Source: Hyperoplus lanceolatus
Taxonomy: Eukaryota; Chordata; Actinopteri; Uranoscopiformes; Ammodytidae
DNA: 64,000 bases
Direction of reading: 5' to 3'
NCBI GenBank assembly: GCA_026929865.2
Contig: CM049400.1
Location: 14,789,001-14,853,000, forward strand
Every line of letters begins with the position of its first letter. Within the stretch, counting starts at the first letter, position 1. A program made the position numbers and the translations under genes. This document shows positions 12,111 to 25,800 of the stretch, one piece after another. The notes under the pieces are model-generated. The model was not told the origin of the DNA and searched no databases. It saw nothing but the letters and a program-made list of their open reading frames with translations.

Positions 12111-13700
12111 GCGCCATGACCATAAAAGGAAGAGAGCAGTCACCGTATCTCGGTCTCCAGCCATCTCTGCTTTATTTGGTTACATTTCCATCCTGTGGCT
12201 TTCCCCCGTCCTCTCAGACAGGTACAGAGGGTTTGTATGAAGCTGCTCGAGGGATAAGAGTAAAGTGTCCTCAGGTCAGCAAAACATTCTGATATACTCC
12301 AATATTGTGTTAGAAGCTTACTTTAATGTGGTCTAAATGCTTAGTGTTAGGTCAAACCACTTTTGTTTAGATTGAAAAAATTGTCTGTGAGAAATTTGAG
12401 AAAGTGAGAAATTCCTGTTGCATGCATCTCTTGATGGATTACCAACATTTATATCTGTTCACAAACAGAAAGGATACACACTGTTGTAAATGATTATTGT
12501 GGAACCGTTTGATTAAATGTATTGTTCGAATTTAACGTTTAAGAAGCAAAAAAAGATTAGATGCACTAGACTAGACTAGAATAAGTAGTAGGCTATAGGA
12601 AATGCCCAACACAAAAAACAGATGTACCAATTTCACATAGGCCTACATTTAATAGGTCGACCAATATGATACATTTCACAGATGTTAACCTTTGTATAAT
12701 AAAACAACTAGCTTAAACTCTAAATATAGTGGAATAGAAATCACAATATTTTCTTCTATAAGTTGCAGTTCAGTAAAATATAAGGATGGACCAAATGGAA
12801 TTGCTCAAATAAAGTGCTTAATAAATCAAATTGCATTTTGAGTCTCAATAGGCCTATGTGAGTTGTGACGTGTCCCGGTATGACATTTCAGTCACCTGGG
12901 GATTCTAGTTATCCATGGCAGCCAAGCACCGTTGTTGTGTTCTCTCTGTCGCTGTGGAGACTAGGTGGTTTCCTTTGGGCTTTTGTGCTCGGGTACACCT
13001 GACTCATGTTACCATGGCAGCTCTGTGACTTTAGAAGAAAAGGCCTATATCCAGCAGGCTGTTGTATGTTTTCCTGCCTTGGGCTCTTTCAGACCTCAGA
13101 CATACCAGCTCTACAGGAGATCCATGAGACTGAGCAAAAGCATCACCCCCCCCCCCCCCCCCCAAAGAGAAGAGCCCCAGCATGGAATCAAAATCAAAAC
13201 CAGCTGTTTAAATGTTTGTTCCTCGTCACATCTTTAATTTGTGAAAGACTGTGCTCTCTCATATCAGGATTCTGTCATTGCTTACGAACATTCTGGTAGC
13301 AAACCTATGTGTCTAAAGTGTGGAAAAAACACTCACACACTTTCAACACACATTGTTTGAAATGGTTTTAAAGATCCCATGTAAAGTTATCAGCCTCTTG
13401 AAACGAGAGCCAAAACAAAACAATATCATCAGGACCTATCATGTTTCAAACAAGCTGCTAATAAATTATTGAAGAGAAATGAAGCTCCTGCATGCTCCTA
13501 AACACATAAGGAGTTCCTGAATGAACAATCAAAATAATTCAGCAGTGTGCAACACCTGCAAGGCATTGTTACGTTTACCACATGCTTCTCAGGTGTTGTT
13601 TACCTGCACAGTGGTGTTCACTTACTTGGTGAGATAGTTATAGAAAAGCACTTAGCACTTTTTGAGCCCCTCTTTCTACAGGAAAGAGGCTGACAGGGAG
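12111..13700. other. Intergenic DNA without recognisable genes
   Basis: AT-rich, unremarkable sequence between unc45a and the Tc1-like remnant. It has a run of about 18 cytosines at roughly 13146-13163. The short open frames here show no family resemblance. HDDC3, which lies next to UNC45A in mammals, was not recognised. Confidence 0.5.
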
Positions 13701-13714
13701 GGAGAGACTCAGTC

Positions 13715-14467
13715 TCAAGACAGAGTCTTCTGTTTTATGGTCAGATGAAACTAAATTTAATTGTTTGGCCACAATGATGTATCCTTTATTTGGCATAAAA
13801 AAGGCAAAGCCTTCAACCCCAAGGACACCATCCCCACTGTCAAACATGGTGGAACCTAATGCTTTGGGGGTGTTTTTCAGCCAATAGACCAGGGAACCTA
13901 ATCAAAGTAAATGGCACCATGGAAAAAGAGCAATACATCAAGATACTCAACAACAACATCAGGCAGTTGGCAGAGACACTTGGCCTTGGGCACCAGTGGA
14001 CATTTCAGCAGGACAACGACCCAAAACAAAAAGCAAGAGTGGTGAAAAAATGGTTAGCGGACAAACACATTAACGTTTGAAAGTGACCCAGACAGAGTCC
14101 TGACTTGAATCCAATTCAGAATCTGTGAAGGGAGCTAAAGATCAGGGTGATGGCAGTGAGACCCTCAAAACTGAAAGAGTTGGAGCTCATTGCTAAAGAT
14201 GAAAGGGCAAAAATACCAGTGGAGACATGCAAAAAGCTGGTCAGCAATTATAGGAAGTGTTTGATTGCTATAATAGCCAATAAGGGCTTTTCTATTGATT
14301 ATTGAGAAGGTCACAATTTTTCCACAATGATGCCTCTTGTACATAGTCTAATTATTTTCTGGGAGAAGCCTGTGTATTTTCCAATCAAGAAAAAACTTGC
14401 TGGTTGGATAAAAGTAAGTTTAAGTCAAAATTTGCTAGGGGTATGAATAACTTCGGGCATGACATAC
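13715..14467 (+). mobile_element. Decayed Tc1/mariner-like transposon, 3' part
   Basis: Reading the plus strand gives scattered transposase segments in different frames: an early piece around 13720-13850, then MLWGCFSANRPGNLIKVNG and HQWTFQQDNDPKQKARVVKK (13859-14078), the typical Tc1 stretch around the third catalytic region, followed by the C-terminal part to about 14310. Stop codons and frameshifts break it, so it is a pseudogene. The 5' part of the element and a clear left terminal repeat are missing. The element end merges into the ATCT microsatellite. Confidence 0.75.
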
Positions 14468-14474
14468 AGTCTGC

Positions 14475-14627
<153 letters not shown>

Positions 14628-14739
14628 ATAATAATTCAGCAATTACATTTGATTGTAGACTGCACACTGTCTTTCTTAGTGCAGAAATGAGAGCTTGGTG
14701 CATGTCTTTAACAAGCTGCTCAGGCTGCTGGCCAATCAT

Positions 14740-15245
14740 CGGCTGATGCGCAGCTCCCCTCTTCCCATGATCCTTTGCAGCAGGTCGGTGGCGCTAGCTG
14801 CTAAGCTAGCTGGTTCAGTCGGTGATCTGTCAGCCTGGAGCCAAAAGCACACATACCGCTGGGGTCTCTACTACACTCTTCCCGGTGACTCTCCTTTGAT
14901 GGGTATCGTCAGATTTAAATTTTGTTCGCAAAGAGACCGGGTCCCGAGTTAGCGCATGTCTGTTAGTCGTGGTTTTGATGCAAAGTGTAGGATTAGCCTG
15001 GAAGTGTCACTCACGTAATTGTCTTAATATTATCAAGCCGTTACTTGCTATTTATCGTCTGTAACGGTAACCTCAGGCAGACATCCGCCGTGCAGCTCTG
15101 ACTTTCCACGGATGCAGACATACAGCTGTGGCTGCTGTTCGCCTCCACCTATCAGTAAACTTCCATCCTTAACACCGATACACTCTTGAAGATAGCTCCC
15201 AAACCAGTAACTTAATAACGGGACGTCTGTTGGCTAGCGCTAGCT
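14740..15245 (+). promoter_or_regulatory. Candidate man2a2 promoter and first non-coding exon region
   Basis: CpG dinucleotides are clearly denser here than in surrounding DNA (for example GGTCGGTGGCGCTAGC, GAGACCGGGTCCCGAG, ACATCCGCCGTGC), and the interval lies about 1.7-2.1 kb upstream of the man2a2 start codon. Nothing codes here. I infer a promoter with an untranslated first exon, but no transcription start can be read from the sequence. Confidence 0.4.
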
Positions 15246-16071
15246 TGTTTAGCTGCATTTTTGTCATCTCTGGTTGGTGTAAACCAGGGATTATTAAAGT
15301 TGACACGTTGTGGTTAATGTGGCTATTGGGTTAACCACACATCACCTGACCGCCGTGTGTTGGAACTCACACGGAAATATGTCAAAATACAGGGATATTT
15401 GCTTCCCTTAAATTTGAAGCAACGTATTGTTGCCCGACTAGCTGCCTAGTGATGGAAAAAGAAAGAGAGAGAGAGAGAGAGAGATGCCTTTAGTCATCCA
15501 AGTGAAACCTCACACATGGTGCCTCCCCGAGTCAATAAGAATACACTGTTAATTTCGATAAGGGATTATAAATATTTCCCTTGGTACTGAGATTATCATG
15601 TGAGCAGCTTGTGATCTGTGATGCATTTCGATGTTGCCACATGAATACAGGTCTGCAGCATTAGTTAGTTTGCTGGATATGTTCATAATCTAGTCCAGAT
15701 GGTGTCAGGAGGAAAAAAAATCAAGTGTCTGTTGTCTTCTTGTTGCTGACAGTGAGGCTATTCAGTCAGCCCCAGCAAATGCAAGTGGCATGTTATTATC
15801 CCAACTCCCCCGTGGTAATACTTACACAGTCCCATCTTGAGAAGTGAGCGGATTATGATTGTGTTGGATTTGCACAAAGAGGTAAACAGCAACACTTATT
15901 AGTCCAGGGAGGAAGCACGGGCCACTGTAGCATAAAAAAACAGTGTCTTTCACCGTTTGCCTACCACACACAATGCCTTTCACATGCGTATTGTCTGTGA
16001 CAACAGTCTCCCTCTGGAAAGCTCAATACGTATTTTTGCATGCTCAATTAACCAAAACACTTTCCCTTACA

Positions 16072-16889
16072 GCTGAAGAAGACCCTTCTGATGTGACATA
16101 ACCTGGGGCTTGTGATCAAGGACGGGCTGCACTCACCATCTGACACTATGCTGCTGACAAAAGAATTGAATTAGTCTTGTTTTAATTCCTGGAGCTGCGT
16201 CGTCGGGCAGAGTTGAGCCTTGCTTGAAAATAAATTGAAAAATCTTCTTCTCTTAGCCAAGTTGGTCTTTTTTCCTCAGTTTATTCCATTGTACAGCTGC
16301 TGCCAGAACTGTTACGGCACTGGGGGCCAACTGAGCGTTAAAAGGGGACTGTACTGGAGGATTAGACTTTGTAGTGTGGGAGTTCAGGGGGGACGTGACC
16401 GGGAAAGCAGGCCCAAAAGGACTCATCATGCTGCAGGGACGCCCTTCTGTGCTGTTTTCTTTTTGTTTTAGTTTTTTTCAACCTTTTCCCGCAGTCCCAT
16501 CAGTTCTGGATGGTTGAGCACAAGGGCTACTTTGAAGGAGCCCACTGGTGGCTGAGGTTTGGCCGAAGCTGACACACTGCTTGCCAGCTATTGCTGATTT
16601 AGCACCCTTGTTCGCTGCTACGGCTGCCGTAGCCTCCTCATCGCTTTGCTCTTTCCAGTATGGGGAGTGGAGGCCGGAGGTATTACAGGAGTGCAACTAA
16701 ACCAACAATACTGGTGTAGCTTTCCAACTTTTTTTTGTTTTTTTTCTTTCTTTCTGCACTGTGAAGGATTGTATTGTGGTTTGCAAGGACTTTTTTTTCT
16801 CTGTCCTGGGACCACCCTCCCCCCACCTCAGTCAAGGTCATTTTTAAAAATTCCAAAATTCCCGGAAAAGAAGAGTGCTCCAGAGGAAG
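16072..16889 (+). other. Probable man2a2 5' UTR exon part
   Basis: A good 3' splice site (TTTCCCTTACAG, ending near 16071) is followed by about 820 nt of non-coding sequence that runs directly into the man2a2 ATG with no later required splice site. It contains several upstream ATGs with short frames, which could dampen translation. The call is an inference from the splice-site-like context. Confidence 0.4.
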
Positions 16890-19800
16890 ATGAAGCTAAG
16901 GAAACAGGTGACCGTGTGTGGAGGGGCCATCTTCTGTGTGGCCGTGTTCTCGCTGTATCTGATGTTGGATCGAGTCCAACACGACCCTGCCAGGCGACAG
17001 AATGGAGGGAACTTCCCACGGGTAGGAATATTGCTTTAGTAGAAGTCGTAGTGGTGCATGATGAGAAAAGAAAAAAACCCTTTCTGCAGTCAATTATGTT
17101 CCACTTGTTTTTTGCATGTTTTGTTTTGATACACTAGGAGGAGCCGGAATAAACATTGCCTTTTCTAAGACCAAATTACTGATGTTAACATTAGTCAAAT
17201 ATTTTTCCTCCTATAACACTAACATGCTTAAAGGCCTACTTCACCGGTCTGAATATGAAGGTGTATTGAATTCTGAGATCCTATGTAGTATAAATGTGCG
17301 AAAAAAATTGAAATCGGTTCATCCTATCCTGAGAAAAGGCAGAAAGAGTGTTTTTTTTAACCCTATATTTCTCTTTCTCGTGACATCACAGAAAGAGAAA
17401 TATAGGGTTAAAAAAAATTACTTTGTAAATATTACTGTGATGTCTTTTACTTTGACATCACAGTAATATTCAAACCGGTGAAGTAGGCCTTTAATATTCC
17501 CATTTCTTCTTCTTTTTTAATCTGAATGCTTTTTTTTTGTTTTTGTTCAGCAATTTTTATTGATATTTCATTAAACCGTGTATAATTCTCTATAGAACAG
17601 AATGGACCAAACATATACAAACATAGTATAGCTGTATTATTCATTACTAACACATGTGAAAGATACCCTCCCAACCCAACCCAACCCACCCAACCATCCA
17701 TCCCAGCTTGTCCCTTTTAATTCCAGATCTTCACAAGAATGCCTTTTTTTTTTGATTATCCAAATGTAAATAATGTCCTGGACCTCTCATTATGTAGATA
17801 TCTTAATGGATGAATGATCTAACAATATTTTTTATAACCTCAGCCGAATCAGAAGATTTTCACAATAACGTTGTAACTAAAGTTTTGTCCCTGAGAACAG
17901 AGAATAGAACGTAGGGGGTTTGGGCAACGGATGGTTTGTGATGTTGCACAGCGGTGTGATGCATTACGTCTGTGTGCGCTTCAGAGCCAGATCTCAGTGC
18001 TGCAGAACCGGATAGAGCAGCTGGAGCAGCTCCTGGAGGAAAACCACCAGATCATCAGCCACATAAAGGACTCTGTGATGGAGCTCACAGACACAGGAGC
18101 TGTGTCTCCCAGCGGCCACCTGCCGTTCAGAAGCGCCAACGGGTCCTGGGTGCTACCATTCGACGGCCGCCCCACGTTCCTCGCTGTCAAGCCCCAGGAT
18201 TGCCAATTTTCTACAGGCAGAAGTGGTGCAGCTGACGTTCAGGTGAGCTTGATGAAAAGCTAAGTAGCAGACATTATCGTGTCAATACTGTAGATGTTAT
18301 GACATACTCAGTTTTGTCTAGAGAGCAAATTATGAGTTTGTTGTTTTTTTTATTTTAGATGCTGGACGTGTACTCGCTTCTCAAGTTCGACAACCCCGAC
18401 GGCGGTGTGTGGAAACAGGGCTTCGAAATCACTTACGAAGCTGATGAGTGGGACAGCGAACCGCTGCAGGTGTTTGTGGTCCCCCACTCTCACAATGACC
18501 CAGGTGAGGGGAGAGGGCAGAACAGAGCACAACATGACACAACAAGCTGTGGCTGTCTCAGCGCTCCTTCCGATCAAAATGTATCTTAACACACAGTCTA
18601 AAACATGTCCGAACACTTTTAAAAACAACCTGTCTAGCTGCAGACACCTTCAGCTACTGTGAGTGTTTACATTTGCGGGGGCCAGTGATAGTGATGCAGA
18701 AATCCCTTCCTAATTTCATTTATGTATTTCCATTATTTTTATTATTAGCATAATGCTGACATGATTGATGGCTTAGCCACAAACAATGGGATTAGAGCAC
18801 ACTGGCATTGGAAAAACTCTAAGATGTTTATGGGTCTGACTGGCCAAGATTTTATTTTTGGACTGACATTTCCATTAAACTTGTTTACCAGCCTGCCACA
18901 TGCTCGCCAACTCGACAGTTGATTGATATGTTGACAGGCTGCAGCGACCTGCAACATGTTGTCCATCAACAATGGAAATTGGCTGCGTTTGGAGCTGTGT
19001 ATGTTTGTCTCTGCTGCATACTCTTCTTCAGCAATATTGTTTACGCATCATCCAGTGTCTGGGGTGTATGAATGTGTGACGGCAGATTTACTGGTAACAG
19101 GCTCATTTCAATAAATGCAAACAAGGGCTTTTCGGGGTACTTGGTCAACTACAGATGAGCAGGTCAAACCACAAGTAACACAGTGTTAAAAGAAAAAGAC
19201 TGCAGTAAATTGTCCTGTGTAGCGATGGGACAATCACTTTCTTTTTGGTGACCAGCGTATACAGCCATGCCACTGGCACAACTCTCAGAAATGTACATAG
19301 CACTAGCTACTCCGCGCTTGTGGAACCAACTGCCACCTGACATGTGATTCCCCCGCAAAACATTTTTTTTTTTTAGCTTAAATGTGCTCATATCTTATTC
19401 CATGTGTCTCACTTCTTTACAGGATCAGTCAAATGGATTGCTCTTCTTAAATATGTGGTCACATTTCCAATTTCTTCTATGGTTTTCTAGAAACAAGAGG
19501 TGGCACTACTTCCCCCACTGGCACAACTACACCCGCTCCCCCTATAGATTTCTCTTCAAAGTTATTGCTTTTCTGGCTTTGGAATTCATTTAAATCCTAT
19601 GCAATTTTGAATATTTGTTTTACTTTTAGTGCTGTGTAGTTTACAGCCTCATGTTACCTTACACATAATACCGACAAAGGCAAACTAATACTAATAATGA
19701 TCATAATAATCAAGAAAAAAAGCTCCGGTATCCAATCAGTATCGGTTTCAGCAGATCTCCAAATCCAGGTATTGGAATCGGATCAGAACTGAATTAAATT

Positions 19801-22800
19801 GGATCAAGGCATCTCTAGTCCTGTGCCTCCCAACTGACTACGAGCTCTGGTTCACTTTTGACAATCGCCATTTCAGTGGCAATGCTCATGACTCTGCAGA
19901 AGTTCAGAATCATGTGGAACTTTGATCTCTATAATATCCATATTAGCCTATAAAATATGAGATAAATAATTGACAGGATATTTCTAAGCTTTGATATTCT
20001 ACACGGTTGCACACTAACGATGCATGGAAGGTGCTTTTTTTTGGGTCACTTTTTTTAAACCACTCGGCTGCTAAATGGCTTTTCGGGAGGGAGGGGGACA
20101 CACACACACACACAGCTCTTCCTGAATATAATATGAGTTTTGTTTTTGATCCGGCGCAGTGCCGAGTCTTTCACCTGGCCTGTCTTTTTGTGTTTTCATT
20201 AGCCTGCTTTAGAAGGGCTGAGATGGAGGGTGGTGTTGTTTGATAGATTTGCAGCAGAGCGTCTGTTTGCCAACTGTCTTGTAAATTGCTCAAGTTTTCG
20301 CCGTCTTGTCTCGTTAGGTTGGATCAAGACTTTTGACAAGTACTACACAGACCAGACGCAACACATTTTTAACAACATGGTGGTAAAGCTGGCAGAGGAT
20401 CCTCGCAGGAAGTTCATCTGGTCTGAGATTTCGTACTTCTCCAAGTGGTGGGAGACTGCGGAAGTAGAGAAGCAAGAGGCCATGCGCAAGTGAGTCCTAG
20501 TTTAAAGGTGGACTCTGGAGAACACTTGTTGATTCTGGAGAACACTTGTTGCTAAAATATTTTTTTTTTGTGAAAATCGATGAATAGCTCCTCACAATTT
20601 GTTACCGATCCGTACTATGCGTGTGCACTAAAAAACTATAGGTTTTAATAAACATCCTAAGCTCTGTCAACATGCATCAATACATCAATATGTAAACAAA
20701 TGGGGGCCCACCGTGGCTAGCAATATACCTGTTTACAGAGCCTAGGCTGCAAATAAACATTTATTCAGCAGTGCAAACACATTGCGTACAGGTAGCCGAA
20801 CGTGAGGAGATATTCGACTGAATATATTTGACTAAAAGTGATTTTGTCAACAGGCTTTCTCCAGCATCATTTACTCCACCTTTAGTACACAGTTGTGCCT
20901 TTTAGTTTCACAGATTCAACCTCAAATTAGTTGTTGATATCTTTTGATGCCTTACCGACCTCGGGTAAACGATTTTGTACAATGGATGCTGCTGAGTTCT
21001 TGGCACATTGCTGCCGCTGTTTTAAAAATAGCTTGTTATCCTGTTAATGCGAGTCTCCCTCCTAAGTGCTGAATTATCTTCACCTTGCTTTGTTAATCCT
21101 CTGCGTTCAACAGGCTAATCCTTGGGGGCCAGCTGGAGATAGTGACAGGTGGCTGGGTGATGCCGGACGAAGCCAACGTTCACTACTTTGCCATGATAGA
21201 CCAGCTCATTGAGGGACATCAGTGGCTGGAGAGAAATCTAGGTACACACAATCAAGTCAAGACTTGACTCCTGACATGAATCATTTCATTTATATTTAGA
21301 CTCATTGTGGTTAAAGACTTTTGCCTTCACTCTAGTTCTCTAGTGTGAAGGGGGTTAGGATACCACTCTTCTCAGTCAGTACGTTTACACATAGACTCAT
21401 AATCGGGTTCATAAACAAATAAGACTTAAACAGGACTTGTAAAATGCATGTAAACACCTTTTATCCGATCTATTTCGCACACAAATCGGAACATTAACGG
21501 ACAAGCGAAGTCGGATAAGAACACTTAGATAACTCGCTCATAGTCTGTATCTAACCTGCATGTATACAGGATCGAATATCGGAGTTCTCGTTCTGCGCTT
21601 GCTCAGAGAATCCCTCTCGGGGATTTCACAAGGAAGTGGATGGAGACGACGTAATAAATAGTAGTGTTGTTGCCGGAAAGGAACCGGACGTGGCTCTATA
21701 ACCACTTGTTGAAAAGGCTACAGCGCCACCTAGCATAGCGGAGTCAGCTATGCTCTTTGAAAGGCCATGTATACTCAGACAAGTGACGCAGTCTGTTCGA
21801 GTGGCAAGTTCGGTATATGTCTTAATCCAATCTAGTTGTCCCATGGAAACGCATGTGATTGTGTGATTGTTAATACCTGCACTTGTCATCCTTCATGCAA
21901 CATGTGTCACCTCTTGCTCAGTGCTTGATACAAATTATTATGCTATTTCCAGTGCTTCCTGTCTGAGCTGGACGCGTTTCTTAAAGCCTCTGGAAACCTG
22001 GTCTTAGTAAAAATCGATATTTTATATGAAAGTTTGGTGTCTCAATAACTTTGACAAAAACCTTAATAAAAAACATTAAAAAACTTATTTAAAGAAACAG
22101 CTTTTCCACTGTCTAGACCAGTGCTTCTCAAATGGTGGGGCGCACCCTCCTCGGGGGGCGCTGTGAGTTGTCAGGGGGGGCGTGGGCTGCCTTGATATCC
22201 AACTGACCAAAAAAATAAATAAATAATTTTTTATTTTTAAGTGCTAGCAAGCGCGATGTGTGCTTGTGTATGGTCATATCCGTGCAAAAGGCCGCAGTAA
22301 ATAAATGTCCACGTGTCTCTGTAGGCTATTTAAAAAGAAATCAAGCAAGTAGACTAATAATAACATTAATGAATTATTGGTTATCGCATCACAGAAGGCC
22401 TGTTGGCCTATAATAATAAAAAAAACACCACCTTAACCATGTTTACAGTTTAAAAATGTTTTGAATGAAATACAAACCTCAGTGAATCATTTGCTCTTGT
22501 TTCTCTGCCCTGAGATTCACACAGACTGAGCAGTCTTGTTTAAATGTTACAAATTGAGTTAATAAATTGAACTTTTATTATTTTTGCTGCAGAAGTTATC
22601 TCAGCTAATTTTTGTTATCTAATTTGATAATAAAGTGACTGAATGCAGAATGCTCGTGCCAGAAACTCATACAGTGGTTTTGTACAGATAAATAAATAAA
22701 TATTAGCAGGTTCTCAATAGTATTTCAATCTAGGGGGGGGGCGCGCGAAAAAATGTCTGTCCCCTAGAGGGAGCATGACAGAAAATAATCGAGAACCACT

Positions 22801-25800
22801 GGTCTAGACCATTGTCAGGACTGTGTGGGTGTATCCGTATCAAACGGTCTCCATGGCAACAGTAATTTTTTTTTATTGAACGTTCATTCAGAGAACTGCC
22901 GTGATTGTTTCAAAATATTTACTGTGTCATCAGCACCAGATCATTGCCTGTCTCATCAGAACCGAATACCTGTAAATTAATAACTTTAGTTTGATAAATA
23001 TGCCTAATTCTTTTCAGATCCTTACTATCATGCAACTAACTCCCCAAATTACAGAACTAGAATGATTTTGTGGATTTGGGTCTACAGGAGCTTTAAAAGA
23101 GGCATCCTTTTAATTTCTCTGAGCACAGACCTGAAGTACTTTCTTCCCCCGCTCTCCGCCTGTAGGTGTAACTCCTCGCAGCGGGTGGGCGATTGACCCC
23201 TTTGGTCACAGTGCTACCATGCCGTACCTGCTGAAGAGGGCCAACCTGACCAGCATGCTCATCCAGAGGGTCCACTACTCTGTCAAGAAACACCTGGCCT
23301 CCACCCGCAGCCTGGAGTTTATGTGGCGGCAGGCCTGGGGTGAGTGGACCGCAGCCAGCCACGTCGGCTTGATTCATGTGCTCGTCTTTACCTCATTGCA
23401 GAACGAGTCACTCCACTTAACATGGGGAAAGTTTCGATGAACGGCCAGTGTATAATGTAGCCTCTGAAGTGCTACAGTCCCCTCCATAAGTATCGGAACA
23501 GTGAGGCCAATTCCTTTATTTTTGCTGTAGACTGGAAACATTTGGGTTTGACACCAACAGATGAATATGAGACAATAGCTCAACATTTCAGCTTTCATTT
23601 CCAGGTATTCACATCTGGATCTGATACACAACTGAGAAGGTACAATTTTTTGAAAAAGAACACAACATTTTTAGGCGAGCAGAAGTATTGGAACAGATAG
23701 ACATTAAATAAATTAAAATGAATAAACCGTAATATTTTTTCGCAAATACTTTGCTTGCAATAACTGTGTCAAGCCTGTGACCCATTGACATCACAAACCG
23801 TTTGCATTCTTCTTTTGTGGTGCTTTTCCAGGCTTTCACCGCAGCCTCATTCAGTTGCTGTTTGTTTTGGGGGGTTACTCCCTTCGGTCTCCTCTTTAGC
23901 AGGTAAAATGCATGCTCTATAGCGTTTAAGTCTGCAGATTGACTTGGCCAGTCTAAAACCTTCCATTTCTTGCCCCTGATGAACTCCTTTGTTGTTTTTG
24001 CAGTTTTTTTGGACCCTTATCTTGCTGCATGATGGAGCATCTTCCAATCAGTTTGGTTGCATCTTTCTTTAAATTGTCAAACCGAATGTTTCTGTAGACT
24101 TCTAAGTTCATTTTGCTGTTGCCATAATGTGTTACTGTGTTGTTGTCAAGATGAACCTTTACTAAATTGATGGAAAGGCTAAAGTTTGGAGAAAGAAAGG
24201 ATCTACTCATGATCCCAAACATACAGGCTCATCTGTGAAACATGGTGGAGGCAATGTCATGGCTTGGGCTTGCATGGCTTCTTCTGGGACGGGCTCATTA
24301 TTCTTCATTGATGATGTAACACATGATGGCAACAGCAAAATGAACTCAGAAGTTTACAGAAACATTTTGTCTGACAATTTAAGGAAAGATGCAACCAAAC
24401 GGATTGGAAGATCCTCCATCATGCAGCAAGATAATGACCTAAAACACAACAAAGGAGTTAATCAGGGGCAAGAAGTGGAAGGTTTTAGACTGGCCAAGTC
24501 AATCTCCAGACTTAAACGCTATAGAGCATGCATTTTACCTGCTAAAGAGGAGGCTTAAGAGAGTAACCCCCTAACACAAACAGCAACTGAATGAGGCTGC
24601 GGTGAAAGCCTGTAAAAGCATGACAAAAGAAGAATGCAAACGTTTTGTGATGTCAATGGGTCACAGGCTTTATGCGGTTATTGCAAGCAAAGGATTTGCG
24701 ACAAAATAGTAAGTTTTATTCACTTTAATTTATTTAAAGTCTATCTGTTCCAATACTTCTGCTCGCCTAAAAATGTGGTGTTCCTTTACAAATAATTATA
24801 TCTTCTCAGTTGTGTATCAGATCCAGATGTGAATACCTGGAAATGAAAGCTGAAATGTTGAGCTATTGTCTCATATTCATCGTTTGGTGTCAAACCCAAA
24901 TGTTTCCAGTCTACAGCAAAAATAAGGGAATTGGCCTCACCGTTCCAATACTTATGGAGGGGACTGTATCTTCATCATTATTTCTTAATGAATTGGACAT
25001 CTGCTGAAGATTTACTGTCCATTAGCTCCTAATGGACAACTCCTCTGGTGTTACTCTGTGTGTTTGTGATGGGATTCATTCTGTAATGCAGTGTGGCCAT
25101 TTTCCGTTTTGAGGCTTCATCCAGAATTACTTCTGACATTCCCTGGAGAACACTGTAGCTGCCAACTTGCCAACAACTTTTATCAGCACGGCTGTGTCTA
25201 TGATCACAATTACTCAAAACAGAACATGCTTAATGAATGTAATCCGTTCTGTTCTTTTAAAGCTACTTTTATCCTGAATATCTCTCAAGCCAAATGATTT
25301 GACATGTTTGCTTTCCTGCATTGACAGACACTGGATCAGACACGGACATGTTTTGCCACATGATGCCATTCTACAGCTACGACGTGCCTCACACCTGCGG
25401 GCCTGACCCCAAGGTCTGCTGCCAGTTCGATTTCAAGAGGTTGCCAGGCGGCCGGATAAACTGTCCCTGGAAAGTGCCACCCAAACCGGTGGTGGATGCC
25501 AATGTTGCAGAGAGGTGAGATGTGTGGGGATTAACCCATTGATGACGGCTGCTGCGCGATGCCACATTGGCTCTCCTGCCTGATGCTGCATCGTGCAGCA
25601 TTACTTTATCTAATTTTCATGGCATTCCCAGCATAGAATGCACTGTCATTGGTTCAAATACACATGAGGTGGGTTTTGTTGATTTTTTTAAGACCACTTG
25701 ACCACCCAAAAGTTGTGTGGTTTGCCGAAAATCACGTCAATCAAAAAAATAAAAAATAAAACAAAATAATAATAAAAAATACGCCGGCTATGTCGGCGAC

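Noticed and set aside
24235-24558. A working transposase gene in the Tc1-like element
   Set aside because: Only the C-terminal half is present, with frame breaks after it and no N-terminal DNA-binding part.
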